Source: Actinomycetota bacterium (GTDB lineage Bacteria > Actinomycetota > Actinomycetes > Actinomycetales > Microbacteriaceae). Taken from it: DNA of 32,101 nucleotides. The stretch covers positions 1 through 32,101 of the forward strand of contig JAIUOH010000036.1 of assembly GCA_020161315.1 (NCBI GenBank). Direction: 5' to 3'. The first letter of the stretch is position 1. Each line of letters opens with the position of its first letter. This document shows, piece by piece, positions 24,345 through 32,101 of this stretch. Both the position numbers and the translations under genes were made by a program. A model generated the notes under the pieces. The model worked only from the letters and a program-made list of their open reading frames with translations, searched no databases and had not been told where the DNA came from.

Positions 24345-25681
24345 GCGGCAACGCCCCCGTTCATCTGGCCGATAGGCTGCCCGGGCTGCACAGCAACCGT
24401 GCGCTGCACGCGATCGATGCGGGTGCGCCGGCCGTCGATGCGCCTAAAGTCGCGATCAACCCACCACGCAAAAAGCACCTGGCCAAGCACGGCCGCAAAG
24501 AGCGAGACCGGGCTGCCGCCATCTGCGGTCTGCGCGGTTTCACCACCGAAGGCCATGGTCATCATGAGAAAGCCCACGAGGTTATTCACGACGTGCAGGG
24601 TGATGGCCGCTTCAAGCCCGCCCGTGCGCCATGCGAGCCACGCGGCAACCACCGCCATGCTTGCCACCGAGAGCATGCCCCAGATTTCGTAGATGTGCGC
24701 GAACGCAAACACGAAGCTGGGCAGCGCCACGGCGATGATCGGGCTACCCGTGCGCCACTTCAATAGCGCAGCCGCTCCGAAGAGCACCGCACCGACAATC
24801 AGCACGCGGCTGCCCTGCTCAGCAAGGCCAGAGAGACCGCCCGTCGCATAGAAGACCAGCGCTACCACCGGCAGGCCGACTGCGAGCAGCACAATGAACC
24901 AGACTTTGCTGCGCCACGCCCCGATCGCCTGCATGAACGCGCCACGAAAGATCAACTCTTCAGATGTGGACTGCAGCGGCACGAGCAGCAGAATGATCAG
25001 CACCGACCAGAGCGCGGCGCTGACGTTGATCTCTTGGGCACCCGCGGCGCCTGCGGTAGCCTGCGCCGTCGAGCTCGGGTTGAGCACCAGATCGAGCCCG
25101 ATGCCAACGGCGTTCATGATGAAGAGCGCGACGATCGCCGGCACAATGGTGCGCCCGATCCAGCGCCACCGAATGCGCAACGCCACCGACCAGAGGCGAC
25201 CTGCGGGGCTCAACCCAACGCTCAGCATCGCAAGCAACGCCGATGGAATCATTAGCGCGAGCGAACCCAGCGTCATCACCATCGAGAGTGGCTTCTGCGT
25301 ATCCGGTATCGCGAGCTCCATCATCGCGTCGGCTCCGAGTGGTTCGGCCGCGTTCAGAGCCGCAATACCGAAAATGAGCAGGGTAAAGACCGTTGAAAAC
25401 GCGAGATAGTAGAGCACGCCGAGGATCAGCCCAAGCACGGGCTTCCACCACTTCGGGCGCGGCACCCCGCGCAGCAACTGATGGTATTCGAGCGGCTCCG
25501 TCTCAGCCCATTGCACCTCTACTGCGGGGCGCGCCCAAGCCGGCTGCGGGGCGGAAGGCCCCGCAGCTCCGGTAGCCGGCACTGGCGCAGGTTCGGCGAG
25601 CACTGAGGCATCGTTTGCGGGCGCTGCAATCGGCTGCTGCTGGTTCGCGAGATCCTCGGGCTGATCCGGGCTAAGACTCAT
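24341..25681 (-). CDS. CPBP-family intramembrane metalloprotease
   Basis: A 446-residue polytopic protein. The N-terminal 75 or so residues are Ala/Pro-rich and cytosolic, followed by about eight membrane helices. The CPBP (CAAX protease and bacteriocin-processing, Abi) motifs are all present: E241-E242 with R246 (TSEELIFRG), H329 (FAFAHIYE) and H363 with the following asparagines (LHVVNNLVG), which together form the metal site inside the membrane. Family members cleave prenylated or membrane peptides; some act in bacteriocin immunity, some in scaffolding. The substrate here is unknown. It is followed without a gap (ATGA) by an amine-oxidase-like gene. Confidence 0.88.
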   Translation of the reverse strand: MSLSPDQPEDLANQQQPIAAPANDASVLAEPAPVPATGAAGPSAPQPAWARPAVEVQWAETEPLEYHQLLRGVPRPKWWKPVLGLILGVLYYLAFSTVFTLLIFGIAALNAAEPLGADAMMELAIPDTQKPLSMVMTLGSLALMIPSALLAMLSVGLSPAGRLWSVALRIRWRWIGRTIVPAIVALFIMNAVGIGLDLVLNPSSTAQATAGAAGAQEINVSAALWSVLIILLLVPLQSTSEELIFRGAFMQAIGAWRSKVWFIVLLAVGLPVVALVFYATGGLSGLAEQGSRVLIVGAVLFGAAALLKWRTGSPIIAVALPSFVFAFAHIYEIWGMLSVASMAVVAAWLAWRTGGLEAAITLHVVNNLVGFLMMTMAFGGETAQTADGGSPVSLFAAVLGQVLFAWWVDRDFRRIDGRRTRIDRVQRTVAVQPGQPIGQMNGGVAA

Positions 25682-25771
25682 GCCCCTATTCTCCCAAAGC
25701 GAGCGGGGCTGCCGCTGTGAACCCCCAGCTGATTCATGCTCGCACCGCTTCCGGGTAGTCGGCAGTGGGTA

Positions 25772-27157
25772 TTACGCCCCGCGCAGCCGCTCAGCGAGGT
25801 AGGCGTGCAGCTCGGCGCGAGGCACACGAGCCTGCTCCATCGAGTCACGCTCACGCACCGTAACCGCGTCGTCGTCGAGCGAATCGAAGTCGACCGTGAC
25901 GCAGAACGGGGTGCCGATCTCGTCTTGGCGGCGGTAGCGGCGGCCGATTGCGCCGGCGTCATCGAAGTCGATGTTCCAGTCATCACGCAGGTCGGCAGCG
26001 ATTTCGCGGGCCAGTGGCGAGAGGCGCTCGTTGCGGCTGAGCGGCAGCACGGCAGCCTTGATCGGCGCGAGGCGCGGGTCGAGGCCGAGCACGGTGCGGG
26101 TGTCGGTGCCACCCTTTGCGTTCGGTACTTCTTCTTCGCGGTAGGCGTCGACCAGGAAAGCCATGAGCGAGCGAGTGAGGCCAGCGGCCGGCTCGATCAC
26201 GTAAGGCACGAAGCGCTCGTCGCCCGCCTGGTCGTAGAACGAGAGATCCTTGCCCGAGTGCTTCGTGTGGGTCGAGAGATCGAAATCGGTGCGGTTCGCG
26301 ATGCCCTCGAGCTCGCCCCACTCGCCACCGGTGAAACCAAAGCGGTACTCGATGTCGGCGGTGCGCTTCGAGTAGTGCGACAGCTTCTCTTTCGGGTGAT
26401 CATAGAAGCGCAGGTTGTCAGCGTCGATGCCGAGGCCGACGTACCACGCCATACGCTCGTTCATCCAGTACTCTTGCCACTCTTCGTCGGTGCCGGGCAC
26501 GACGAAGAACTCCATCTCCATCTGCTCGAACTCTCGGGTTCTAAAGATGAAGTTGCCCGGTGTGATTTCGTTGCGGAAGCTCTTACCGATCTGCGCGATG
26601 CCAAACGGGGGCTTCACGCGAGCCGACTGCAGCACGTTTGCGAAGTTCACGAAGATGCCCTGCGCAGTTTCGGGGCGCAGGTAGTGCATGCCTGCCTCGT
26701 CGTCGACGGGGCCGAGGTAGGTCTTGAGCAGGCCCGAGAAGGCGCGGGGCTCGGTGAACTGACCGCGGGTGCCACAGTTCTTGCAGACGATCTCGGCGAG
26801 GCCACCCTCGGGTGCGCGGCCCTTCTTCTCTTCGAACTCTTCGATGAGGTGGTCTTCGCGGTAGCGCTTGTGGCACTGCAGGCACTCAACGAGCGGGTCG
26901 CTGAAGACCTCGACGTGGCCCGATGCCTCCCAGACCTGCTTCGGCAGAATGACGCTCGAATCGATGCCGACCACGTCGTCGCGCTTCTGCACCATGGCGC
27001 GCCACCACTGACGCTTGATGTTCTCTTTCAGCGCGGTGCCGAGGGGGCCGTAATCCCAGGCTGAGCGCGATCCGCCATAAATCTCACCCGCTTGGTAGAC
27101 GAAGCCGCGGTGGCGGGCAAGGGCGATTACTTTGTCGAGGCGGGTCTGTTCAGCCAT
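25772..27157 (-). CDS. glyS: Glycyl-tRNA synthetase, single-chain (alpha2) type
   Basis: A 461-residue class II synthetase that charges tRNA-Gly in the cytosol. It is the homodimeric eukaryote/archaea-like form used by actinobacteria rather than the alpha2-beta2 enzyme. Seen: [15 protein letters not shown] and WDYGPLG (motif 1 region), two Cys pairs of a zinc site (CLQCHKRY and CKNCGTRG), [12 protein letters not shown], motif 2 ([20 protein letters not shown]) and the C-terminal anticodon-binding domain ending in YLAERLRGA. Length fits the family. A TAGACT-type -10 (27242-27247, minus strand) predicts a leader of about 80 bases with GGAGTG before the ATG. Confidence 0.97.
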   Translation of the reverse strand: MAEQTRLDKVIALARHRGFVYQAGEIYGGSRSAWDYGPLGTALKENIKRQWWRAMVQKRDDVVGIDSSVILPKQVWEASGHVEVFSDPLVECLQCHKRYREDHLIEEFEEKKGRAPEGGLAEIVCKNCGTRGQFTEPRAFSGLLKTYLGPVDDEAGMHYLRPETAQGIFVNFANVLQSARVKPPFGIAQIGKSFRNEITPGNFIFRTREFEQMEMEFFVVPGTDEEWQEYWMNERMAWYVGLGIDADNLRFYDHPKEKLSHYSKRTADIEYRFGFTGGEWGELEGIANRTDFDLSTHTKHSGKDLSFYDQAGDERFVPYVIEPAAGLTRSLMAFLVDAYREEEVPNAKGGTDTRTVLGLDPRLAPIKAAVLPLSRNERLSPLAREIAADLRDDWNIDFDDAGAIGRRYRRQDEIGTPFCVTVDFDSLDDDAVTVRERDSMEQARVPRAELHAYLAERLRGA

Positions 27158-27291
27158 GTGAAATTCACTCCAAGGTGCAAGCGGGGATCTTGGTTGGCCA
27201 CGAAACCCGAGTTTCCGGGATCCGCGGACATACGAACCTCAAGTCTACCCTCGCGACCCGCCCCACGCACTTGCTCCCCGGCGGAGTAGCA

Positions 27292-28563
27292 CTAGTTATA
27301 GCTCGAGGTGATGCCCAGGTACTCCTCGAGCGACAGGCCCGAGTTGTAGACAGCGGTGGCGTTCTCGACCCCGAGGTAGCGCAGGTGCCACGGCTCCCAG
27401 ATGTAGCCGGTCACGGGCTCTTTGCCCTGGGGGTAGCGGACGATGAAGCCAAAGCGATGCGCGTTCGCAGCCACCCATTGGCCGTCGGCCTGATAGCCGA
27501 AGCCCTCGCAGATGCAGTTGAGGTCGACCGTGAGTCCTGTCTGATGCTCGCTGTGCCCGGGTCTCGCGGTGTCTCGGTCTGCCCCCGCCACGCCAACCTG
27601 CGCGACGAGCGAGTTGTAGATGGAGGCCTGCGATGCATACGAGCGAAACCCGCTCGAGATGTAGAGGCTATGCCCCTGCCCCGCCGCTTCGGCCTGCATC
27701 GCGTCGAACGCGGCGACAGTTTCACCGGTCAGTCCGTCGCCCCACCAGCTCGGCAGCGGGTAGGTCTTGTTCGCGATCAGAATGCCGTTGATATACGTGG
27801 GCTCGATGCTCGCGGGGTCTTGGTTGCGTGCCGCCACCTCAGTGGATGCGACCATGCCCGCCGACGCATCCTGGTAGGCGCGAAGCAGCGCAACGAGGTC
27901 GGCGTTCTTCGCTGGTTTCTGCAGCGCGGCAACCGCAGCGGCGAAGGCATCTTTCGTCTCTTGCGACGCCAGCTCGGGCACCTCTGTTGCGGCACCCTTG
28001 GTGTGCGCCGAAGCGATGAGCTGCTGCTCCGACTTCTCGGTGGCGGCAACGGCTTTCTTGATTGCCTCGTTCTGCTTAGTCAATGTGGCCGCTTCGCTCT
28101 TAAGCGAGGTCGCCGTGGCCTCAAGCTTCTTCGCACCTGCAAGCTGTGCCTCTCGCCCCTCGGGTGCGGCGGTCGATGCCACGCGATTCGCGGTCTCAGC
28201 GGCCGGAAGCGCCAGCGCGCCGACCTCGTTCACCTGGAGGGCAGCAGCTTTGGCGAGCGCCTCGGTGGCCACGATCAGATCGTCTCGAGCAGCGGGGCTT
28301 TCAAGCAGCGCGGGATCAGCGGCCCCACTGAGCTGCATCGCAGCCGTGTGGGCGGCGAGCGCGCCCTCCCGGGCCTTGTTCAGCTCGGCTGCCGCGCGGT
28401 TGCGCTCGCCGTTCACGGTGCGCAGTTCGCCGTCAGCTTGTTCGTAGGCCGCCGCCGAGGTAGATGTTTGGCTCCACTGCCAGGCCCCAAAACCGCCGAT
28501 GCCCACCACGAGCACCCCCGCTGCCGACGCCGCGATGACTTTCTGCCGCTTAGTGAATTTCAC
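27292..28563 (-). CDS. Membrane-anchored VanY/M15-type D,D-carboxypeptidase with helical stalk
   Basis: A 423-residue cell-wall enzyme. A basic start and single membrane helix (about residues 8-30) anchor it; residues about 32-235 are an Ala/Glu/Lys-rich helical stalk, probably coiled coil; the catalytic M15B (VanY) domain fills about 255-423. The zinc ligands are in SEHQTGLTVDL (His about 341, Asp about 348) and EPWHLRY (His about 392), and SGFRSYASQ is the substrate-positioning arginine motif. It would trim the terminal D-alanine from peptidoglycan stem peptides, outside the membrane. The long stalk presumably sets the reach from membrane to wall. No vancomycin-resistance genes are nearby, so a normal wall-maintenance role is more likely than resistance. 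Confidence 0.9.
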   Translation of the reverse strand: MKFTKRQKVIAASAAGVLVVGIGGFGAWQWSQTSTSAAAYEQADGELRTVNGERNRAAAELNKAREGALAAHTAAMQLSGAADPALLESPAARDDLIVATEALAKAAALQVNEVGALALPAAETANRVASTAAPEGREAQLAGAKKLEATATSLKSEAATLTKQNEAIKKAVAATEKSEQQLIASAHTKGAATEVPELASQETKDAFAAAVAALQKPAKNADLVALLRAYQDASAGMVASTEVAARNQDPASIEPTYINGILIANKTYPLPSWWGDGLTGETVAAFDAMQAEAAGQGHSLYISSGFRSYASQASIYNSLVAQVGVAGADRDTARPGHSEHQTGLTVDLNCICEGFGYQADGQWVAANAHRFGFIVRYPQGKEPVTGYIWEPWHLRYLGVENATAVYNSGLSLEEYLGITSSYN

Positions 28564-28637
28564 ACAAGCAGAATACCCCGGAGGGCTGTGCGTCTTGACC
28601 CGGCCGGGGCGGATGGCGACTGAGCTACAAGGGGTGA

Positions 28638-28982
28638 CTACTTCGCCGGCTTCGAAACCTTTGGTTTCTTCGGCTTCGGTTTGGGCAGCGCGGCCGCAGT
28701 GGTGTCAATGAGGCCCGAGAGCCAATCGCGGTCTTCCCAGCGATCGCCGCTCACGCGGTAGTACATCTTCGACCCCGGGTAGGCGGGCGCCTCCTCGGGC
28801 TCGCCGATGTAGGCACGGCCCTCGTCTGTGGGCTTCACGAACAGCTCGTCGTCGCAGATGAACGCGACCGGCTTCTCGTCGTAGTACAGACAGTACTCGC
28901 CGAACATTTTGCGCGCGCGAATGCCCGGCAGCCCCGAGAGCTGGTCGACAAGAAACTCGATGGTGTCTTCGCGCGTGCTCAT
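28638..28982 (-). CDS. TfoX/Sxy N-terminal-domain protein
   Basis: A 114-residue protein consisting of one TfoX_N domain: EDTIEFLVDQLSGLPGIRARKMFGEYCLYYDEKPVAFICDDELFVKP in outline, then AYPGSKMYYRVSGDRWEDRDWLSGLI. In gamma-proteobacteria this domain belongs to the competence activator TfoX/Sxy, but stand-alone copies like this are common in bacteria without a competence link and their role is unknown. The tail is a short lysine/proline stretch (KPKPKKPKVSKPAK), which could contact nucleic acid. It lies 24 bases after yajQ on the same strand and could be read with it. Confidence 0.88.
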   Translation of the reverse strand: MSTREDTIEFLVDQLSGLPGIRARKMFGEYCLYYDEKPVAFICDDELFVKPTDEGRAYIGEPEEAPAYPGSKMYYRVSGDRWEDRDWLSGLIDTTAAALPKPKPKKPKVSKPAK

Positions 28983-29006
28983 GCTCGCTCGCCCCTAACG
29001 AGGTAC

Positions 29007-29495
29007 CTACCGGAAGTTGACGAACTGCAGCGCCACATCAACATCAGCGCCCTTGAGCAGCGCGATGGTGTCTTGCAGATCGTCACGGCTCTTCGAGCTG
29101 ACGCGCAGCTCATCACCCTGAATCTGGCTCTTGACGCTCTTCGCACCCTCGTCGCGAATGAGCTTGTTGAGCGTCTTCGCGGTGGCCTGGTCGATGCCCT
29201 CTTTGAGCTTGACCTCGATGCGGGTCTCTTTGCCGCTCGGGTAGGGGTCGCCAGCGTCGAGCGCCTTCAGCGACATGCCACGCTTGATGAACTTCGACTG
29301 CACAACGTCGAGCACCGCGAGCACGCGCTCTTCGGTGCTCGCCTTGAGCAGCATCACCTTGTCGTTGAGGTTGATGTCAGCGCCGACGCCCTTGAAGTCA
29401 TAGCGCTGCTCGAGCTCTTTGCGAGCCTGGTTTACCGCGTTCTCGATCTCCATCGGATCAAGTTTGCTCACCACGTCAAATGAAGAATCAGCCAT
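29007..29495 (-). CDS. yajQ: YajQ family nucleotide-binding protein
   Basis: A 162-residue protein of the YajQ (DUF520) family: [38 protein letters not shown], and [17 protein letters not shown]-type strands in two ferredoxin-like halves. Members bind nucleotides, and one Xanthomonas homologue binds cyclic di-GMP; whether this one does cannot be told. The start is the ATG at 29495: family members open with (M)[10 protein letters not shown], and a TAGACT at 29503-29508 places the transcript start at the A of this ATG, so a leaderless message is likely. The longer open frame upstream is inside the glycerate kinase gene. Confidence 0.93.
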   Translation of the reverse strand: MADSSFDVVSKLDPMEIENAVNQARKELEQRYDFKGVGADINLNDKVMLLKASTEERVLAVLDVVQSKFIKRGMSLKALDAGDPYPSGKETRIEVKLKEGIDQATAKTLNKLIRDEGAKSVKSQIQGDELRVSSKSRDDLQDTIALLKGADVDVALQFVNFR

Positions 29496-29508
29496 GGGCT
29501 CAAGTCTA
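29496..29508 (-). promoter_or_regulatory. Predicted leaderless yajQ promoter overlapping the glycerate kinase stop
   Basis: On the minus strand TAGACT (29508-29503) begins with the TAG stop of the glycerate kinase gene and is followed by seven bases and then the yajQ ATG. A transcript starting at the usual distance from this -10 would have no leader. A related TAGACTTGAG sequence occurs before glyS. Confidence 0.45.
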
Positions 29509-30717
29509 GTCTGACGCCGAGTTTGTGGCTTCGATTTTTGCAGCGGCGAGGATCGCCCCGCAGACCTGCCGCGCGGTGTCTTCAAGTAGGCGAGACGCCT
29601 CGGCACGCATCTCGTCGAGCGTCGCTGGCCCCTGCGCGATCGAGAACGCGGCGGCAATGCCTGCATCTCGAAGTGCCTCGCCGCTCAACCGATTCGACCC
29701 TGCGATCACGAAGACCGGGGTGTCGGGTGAAGCCTCGGCGAGCACCTGTGACACAACCTTGCCGTCGAGCGACTGCGAATCGAGACGACCCTCGCCGGTG
29801 AACACAATCGTGGCGTCGGCAAGGGCTGCGGGCAGCCCGATCGCGTCGCTCACAAGCTGGGCGCCGGGCAGCAGCTCAGCACCGAAGAGCGCACACGGGC
29901 CGAGCGCCAACCCACCCGCGGCACCGAGCCCGGCACGTGCCTGAAGCTCGAGCGCGTCGACGCCCGCTTCTTGCGCGAGCAGCCTCGCAAGCGTCGCAAG
30001 CCCTTTGTCGATCTGCTCGACTTCCTCAGCCGTCGCACCCTTCTGCGGCCCAAACACGGCTGCGGCGCCGCGAGGGCCAATCAGCGGGTTATCAACGTCG
30101 CAAGCGATGCGCCAGCTGGCCCGCGCGGCGCGCGGGTCGATCCCGCGTAGATCAATGCTGTGCAGCTGGAGCAATCCGCGCGCCCCAACCGCAACCTCAC
30201 AGCCCTGCGCGTCGAGCAAGCGCGCCCCGAGCGCGCGCAGCATGCCCGCGCCACCATCGTTCGTGGCCGAGCCACCGATGCAGAGCAACAGTTCGTCGGC
30301 ACCCGCGTCGAGCGCGGCGAGGATCAGAGCGCCAACCCCGACGGAGTCGGCGTCAAGGGGGCGCAGCGGCTGGTCGAGCACCGCGGGTAGCCCGTTGGCG
30401 TCTGCCGCCTCGATGATTGCCCGCAGGCGGCTGGCTGATCCCGCGCGCTCGTTGCTGAGCTCAAAACCAACGCGACCCTTGCCCGGCCTGCCGAGCGCAT
30501 CGCTCGTCTCGACCCAAGTGACATCGCCACCCCAGGCAGCGACAAGTGCATCGAGGGTGCCCTCACCGCCGTCGGCCATTGGCAGCTCGCGCACGTCGGC
30601 CCGCTCGCCAAACGCCGCCCGCACCCCGCGCGCGATCGCGCGTGCCGCCTGCACAGAAGAACAACTGCCCTTCAGCGAGTCGGGCGCGATCACAATCACG
30701 GGGGTCTTCGGATTCAT
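29506..30717 (-). CDS. Glycerate kinase (GlxK/GarK family, type II)
   Basis: A 403-residue kinase that phosphorylates D-glycerate, normally giving 2-phosphoglycerate, linking glyoxylate, serine or sugar-acid breakdown to glycolysis. Seen: [24 protein letters not shown] at the start, [15 protein letters not shown], the [19 protein letters not shown] loop ([19 protein letters not shown]), PQKGAT, and [21 protein letters not shown] near the C-terminus. Length fits the 380-400 of the family. It lies 28 bases after the NUDIX gene. No glyoxylate carboligase or tartronate reductase is adjacent, so the pathway context is not visible here. Confidence 0.93.
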   Translation of the reverse strand: MNPKTPVIVIAPDSLKGSCSSVQAARAIARGVRAAFGERADVRELPMADGGEGTLDALVAAWGGDVTWVETSDALGRPGKGRVGFELSNERAGSASRLRAIIEAADANGLPAVLDQPLRPLDADSVGVGALILAALDAGADELLLCIGGSATNDGGAGMLRALGARLLDAQGCEVAVGARGLLQLHSIDLRGIDPRAARASWRIACDVDNPLIGPRGAAAVFGPQKGATAEEVEQIDKGLATLARLLAQEAGVDALELQARAGLGAAGGLALGPCALFGAELLPGAQLVSDAIGLPAALADATIVFTGEGRLDSQSLDGKVVSQVLAEASPDTPVFVIAGSNRLSGEALRDAGIAAAFSIAQGPATLDEMRAEASRLLEDTARQVCGAILAAAKIEATNSASD

Positions 30718-30745
30718 GCCTTCAGCGTACCGAGCGGCCCGGCCC

Positions 30746-31318
30746 CTACCCCGCGAACAGGCGTGCTCGAATGCGGGTCAGTCTCTGCTCGAACCCAGGG
30801 GGGCAGTTCGGCGGCAGCCCAGCGACCGGCCACCAACCTAGCTCTTCAGACTCGTCGCTCACCACAAGTTGCGGCAACTGCCCCTGCCTCACAACTGCGG
30901 CAACACCAAAATCAAGATGCCGTTTGCAACGGCCGAATCGACTGTTCAACCCATGGCTATCGATATCGGCCACTCCCCACACCAACACATCATCAGCACG
31001 CAATCCGGTCTCTTCAGATAACTCACGCAAGGCTGCAGAGACCACTGAGTCGTCGTCTTGTTCTGCGTGCCCTCCGGGTTGCACCCAAAATTGCCCTTTT
31101 CGGTGATAGCAGAGCACAACATGCGTGAGTTGAGCGTCAAACACAAACATGCTCGCGGTGAAATGGGTTGGCCCCGCATCACGAGAGATAGAGGCCTCAC
31201 CAGATTCTGAAATCGCTTTCCTGATGTCAGTGAGCGCTCGCGCTTCACGCTCGTTACCCGGCGACCACGCCTCAGCTTGATCGGTAATTGACTTCCAAAG
31301 CCGACTTCTGGCGCTCAC
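30746..31318 (-). CDS. NUDIX hydrolase
   Basis: A 190-residue hydrolase. The NUDIX box reads GGHAEQDDDSVVSAALRELSEETGL, with the REL-x-EE core that binds Mg2+; the first glutamate of the box is an aspartate with one extra residue, as in the GGHVEPGDTSL-type subgroup seen in actinobacteria. FTASMFVFD before it and HLDFGVAAVV after it are the usual strands. The substrate class (nucleotide, sugar nucleotide or other diphosphate) cannot be read. The GTG start at 31318 is only six bases after the dps stop, so the two are probably one transcript, which suggests clean-up of oxidised nucleotides, by inference. GC content is lower than in neighbours. Confidence 0.87.
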   Translation of the reverse strand: MSARSRLWKSITDQAEAWSPGNEREARALTDIRKAISESGEASISRDAGPTHFTASMFVFDAQLTHVVLCYHRKGQFWVQPGGHAEQDDDSVVSAALRELSEETGLRADDVLVWGVADIDSHGLNSRFGRCKRHLDFGVAAVVRQGQLPQLVVSDESEELGWWPVAGLPPNCPPGFEQRLTRIRARLFAG

Positions 31319-31324
31319 CGCCGT

Positions 31325-31825
31325 CTACTCGGCGTAGTGCGAGAACAAGAACCAGCGGTCTTTATCGAGCTGCTGGGCGATCGCGATCACGATGTCTTGG
31401 CTCACGGGGTCGATGTCGTCGAGCCCCTCGATCGCGGCGTTCACGGTCGCGATGGTCGCATCGAGCTGCGCAACCACTTCGGCAACCGTGGTCATCGACT
31501 GCTGAAAGCCGGGGCTCATCTCCGGTGTGCTGGTGCGCTTCGCGACCGCGCCCACCCGGCCGTCGACGGGCAAGCCGAGCGCAACGACGCGCTCTGCGAC
31601 CTCATCGCCCGCGTCTTGCGCGTGCGTCACAACCTGGTCAAGAAACTCGTGTACGCCCATGAAGTTTGCGCCGCGCACGTGCCAGTGCGCCTGCTTCGTG
31701 TTGATCGCGAGGGCAATCAGATCGTGCAGCACCGGGCTGAGGTGCTGTTCAACGCCGACGGCTCGGTTCAAGCTGTCGTTCGCTACTGGGGCCTGAAACT
31801 CTTTGGTAGTCACTTGCTTTCCCAT
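31325..31825 (-). CDS. dps: Dps-type ferritin-like DNA-protection protein
   Basis: A 166-residue Dps protein, which forms 12-subunit cages that oxidise and store iron and can shield DNA during stress. The inter-subunit ferroxidase residues all match the family at the right spacing: H47 (QAHWHV), H59 and D63 (GVHEFLD), D74 and E78 (DAGDEVAER). I give the conservative start, ATG at 31825 (MGKQVTTKEF), but it has no good ribosome-binding site. An in-frame ATG at 31882 would add MRRRSPPRGLNYKSRRGAQ, an arginine-rich tail like those used by other Dps proteins to bind DNA, and fits a leaderless transcript. An iron-regulator-like box lies upstream. Confidence 0.92.
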   Translation of the reverse strand: MGKQVTTKEFQAPVANDSLNRAVGVEQHLSPVLHDLIALAINTKQAHWHVRGANFMGVHEFLDQVVTHAQDAGDEVAERVVALGLPVDGRVGAVAKRTSTPEMSPGFQQSMTTVAEVVAQLDATIATVNAAIEGLDDIDPVSQDIVIAIAQQLDKDRWFLFSHYAE

Positions 31826-31890
31826 CTGGGCGCCGCGCCGTGATTTGTAGTTCAAGCCACGCGGTGGGCTGCGACGCCGCATCCCTTTCA

Positions 31891-31938
31891 ACGATACGCC
31901 GCTGCGCTATTGGCGCAAGCGAGGCAAGGCTAAGCTCA
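31891..31938 (-). promoter_or_regulatory. dps promoter with DtxR/IdeR-like box
   Basis: On the minus strand TTGCGC (31918-31913) and TATCGT (31896-31891) form a -35/-10 pair with a 16-base spacer. Immediately upstream, 31920-31938 (read on the plus strand, GAGGCAAGGCTAAGCTCA preceded by C) matches the DtxR/IdeR consensus TWAGGTWAGSCTWACCTWA at about 14 of 19 positions, including the central AGGCTAA. In mycobacteria IdeR boxes upstream of the -35 activate iron-storage genes, so this position fits iron-dependent control of dps. Confidence 0.5.
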
Positions 31939-31985
31939 CTCGCAACAGAGACAACAAAACCCCGGCCAGATTTGGGCGGGTTCTA

Positions 31986-32029
31986 ATGGTGGTCGCAACA
32001 CCCTGACAGCAGGGAGTTGCGACCACCAT
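31986..32029 (+). repeat. Subterminal inverted repeat enclosing the RBS (right IS)
   Basis: Perfect 14-bp arms, ATGGTGGTCGCAAC at 31986-31999 and its complement at 32016-32029, enclose a 16-base loop. The loop carries AGGGA of the ribosome-binding site, and the inner arm ends on the first two bases of the ATG start codon at 32028. This mirrors the left element with different stem sequence. Confidence 0.75.
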
Positions 32030-32101
32030 GTCGTTTACAAAGCAAGAACTCGCGACCCTCAGACCGAGGTTCCTCGACCGCATGCAGGTGATCGGGTCCG
32101 C
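32028..32101 (+). CDS. Putative IS transposase, N-terminal fragment (runs off window)
   Basis: The first 24 codons read MSFTKQELATLRPRFLDRMQVIG and a following serine, a charged helical start compatible with the DNA-binding N-terminus of a transposase. AGGGAG lies about 12 bases before the ATG. By itself the peptide does not identify a family; the IS assignment comes from the terminal sequence it shares with the left-edge element. Confidence 0.45.
   Translation, partial: MSFTKQELATLRPRFLDRMQVIGS

Larger units (their letters stand above)
31978..32101 (+). mobile_element. 5' end of an IS30-like insertion sequence (right edge)
   Basis: The element runs off the right edge. Its end shares TTCTAA and, 7 bases on, CGCAACACC with the left-edge element, and the gene inside begins directly after a subterminal inverted repeat, again as on the left. 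The middle bases differ, so this is a related but separate element. The boundary (about 31978) is uncertain by a few bases. It stops roughly 40 bases short of the iron-regulator-like box of dps. Confidence 0.5.

Noticed and set aside
25736-27064. 442-codon plus-strand frame opposite glyS
   Set aside because: Shadow of the synthetase; the minus-strand protein matches its family throughout.
27292-28563. Vancomycin-resistance locus
   Set aside because: Only a VanY-type carboxypeptidase is present; no vanHAX or vanRS genes are adjacent, and such enzymes are common wall-maintenance proteins.
27175-28623. 482-codon plus-strand frame opposite the VanY-type gene
   Set aside because: Shadow; no start signal and no family features, while the opposite strand has a complete M15 protein.

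Overview
The window is high-GC DNA from an actinobacterium, most likely a Microbacteriaceae member (the gene set and style recall Leucobacter and relatives, but I cannot fix the genus). The signs are the GC-rich third codon positions, ATGA gene overlaps, LysG/LysE, a single-chain glycyl-tRNA synthetase, an actinobacterial holin-superfamily protein, a PH-like actinobacterial protein and TAGACT-type -10 boxes. No tRNA, rRNA, CRISPR array or prophage module was seen.

Layout. Both edges lie in the 5' end of an insertion sequence that looks IS30-like (left, minus strand; right, plus strand), so the roughly 32 kb between them is bounded by two different, outward-pointing elements. The left one has cut off an mgtE magnesium-channel gene, leaving only its cytosolic sensor part. 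From 1.2 to 12.8 kb runs the most distinctive locus: a LuxR-type response regulator, an overlapping two-module membrane histidine kinase, a giant 2,644-residue surface protein (N-terminal polytopic membrane domain, about 13 Ig-like domains, seven cysteine-paired repeats, helical C-terminal domain) and an overlapping lipoprotein. From 12.9 to 16.4 kb come a gamma-carbonic anhydrase, a threonine aldolase, and a TetR regulator divergent from a zinc-independent MDR oxidoreductase with two matching operator-like sites between them. From 16.4 to 21.6 kb come a TRIC-type channel, the divergent lysE/lysG export pair, a PH-like protein, an AraC regulator and a HemD-like protein.

From 21.8 to 31.9 kb nearly everything is on the minus strand: a three-gene envelope-stress-like operon (YtxH-like, holin-superfamily, DUF3618), an amine-oxidase-like flavoprotein coupled to a CPBP membrane protease, glycyl-tRNA synthetase, a membrane-anchored VanY-type carboxypeptidase, a TfoX-N protein, YajQ, glycerate kinase, a NUDIX hydrolase and Dps. 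Dps and NUDIX form a tight pair, and a DtxR/IdeR-like iron box precedes the dps promoter.

How it fits together. Most of the window is ordinary chromosomal housekeeping. The best candidate for an undescribed system is the 1.2-12.8 kb locus, in which a two-component pair sits directly before a giant membrane-anchored, disulfide-stapled stalk protein and a lipoprotein; an 8-bp inverted repeat in the only gap between kinase and stalk gene is a candidate regulator site. The IS ends also show a shared and instructive architecture, in which an inverted repeat encloses the ribosome-binding site and ends at the start codon.
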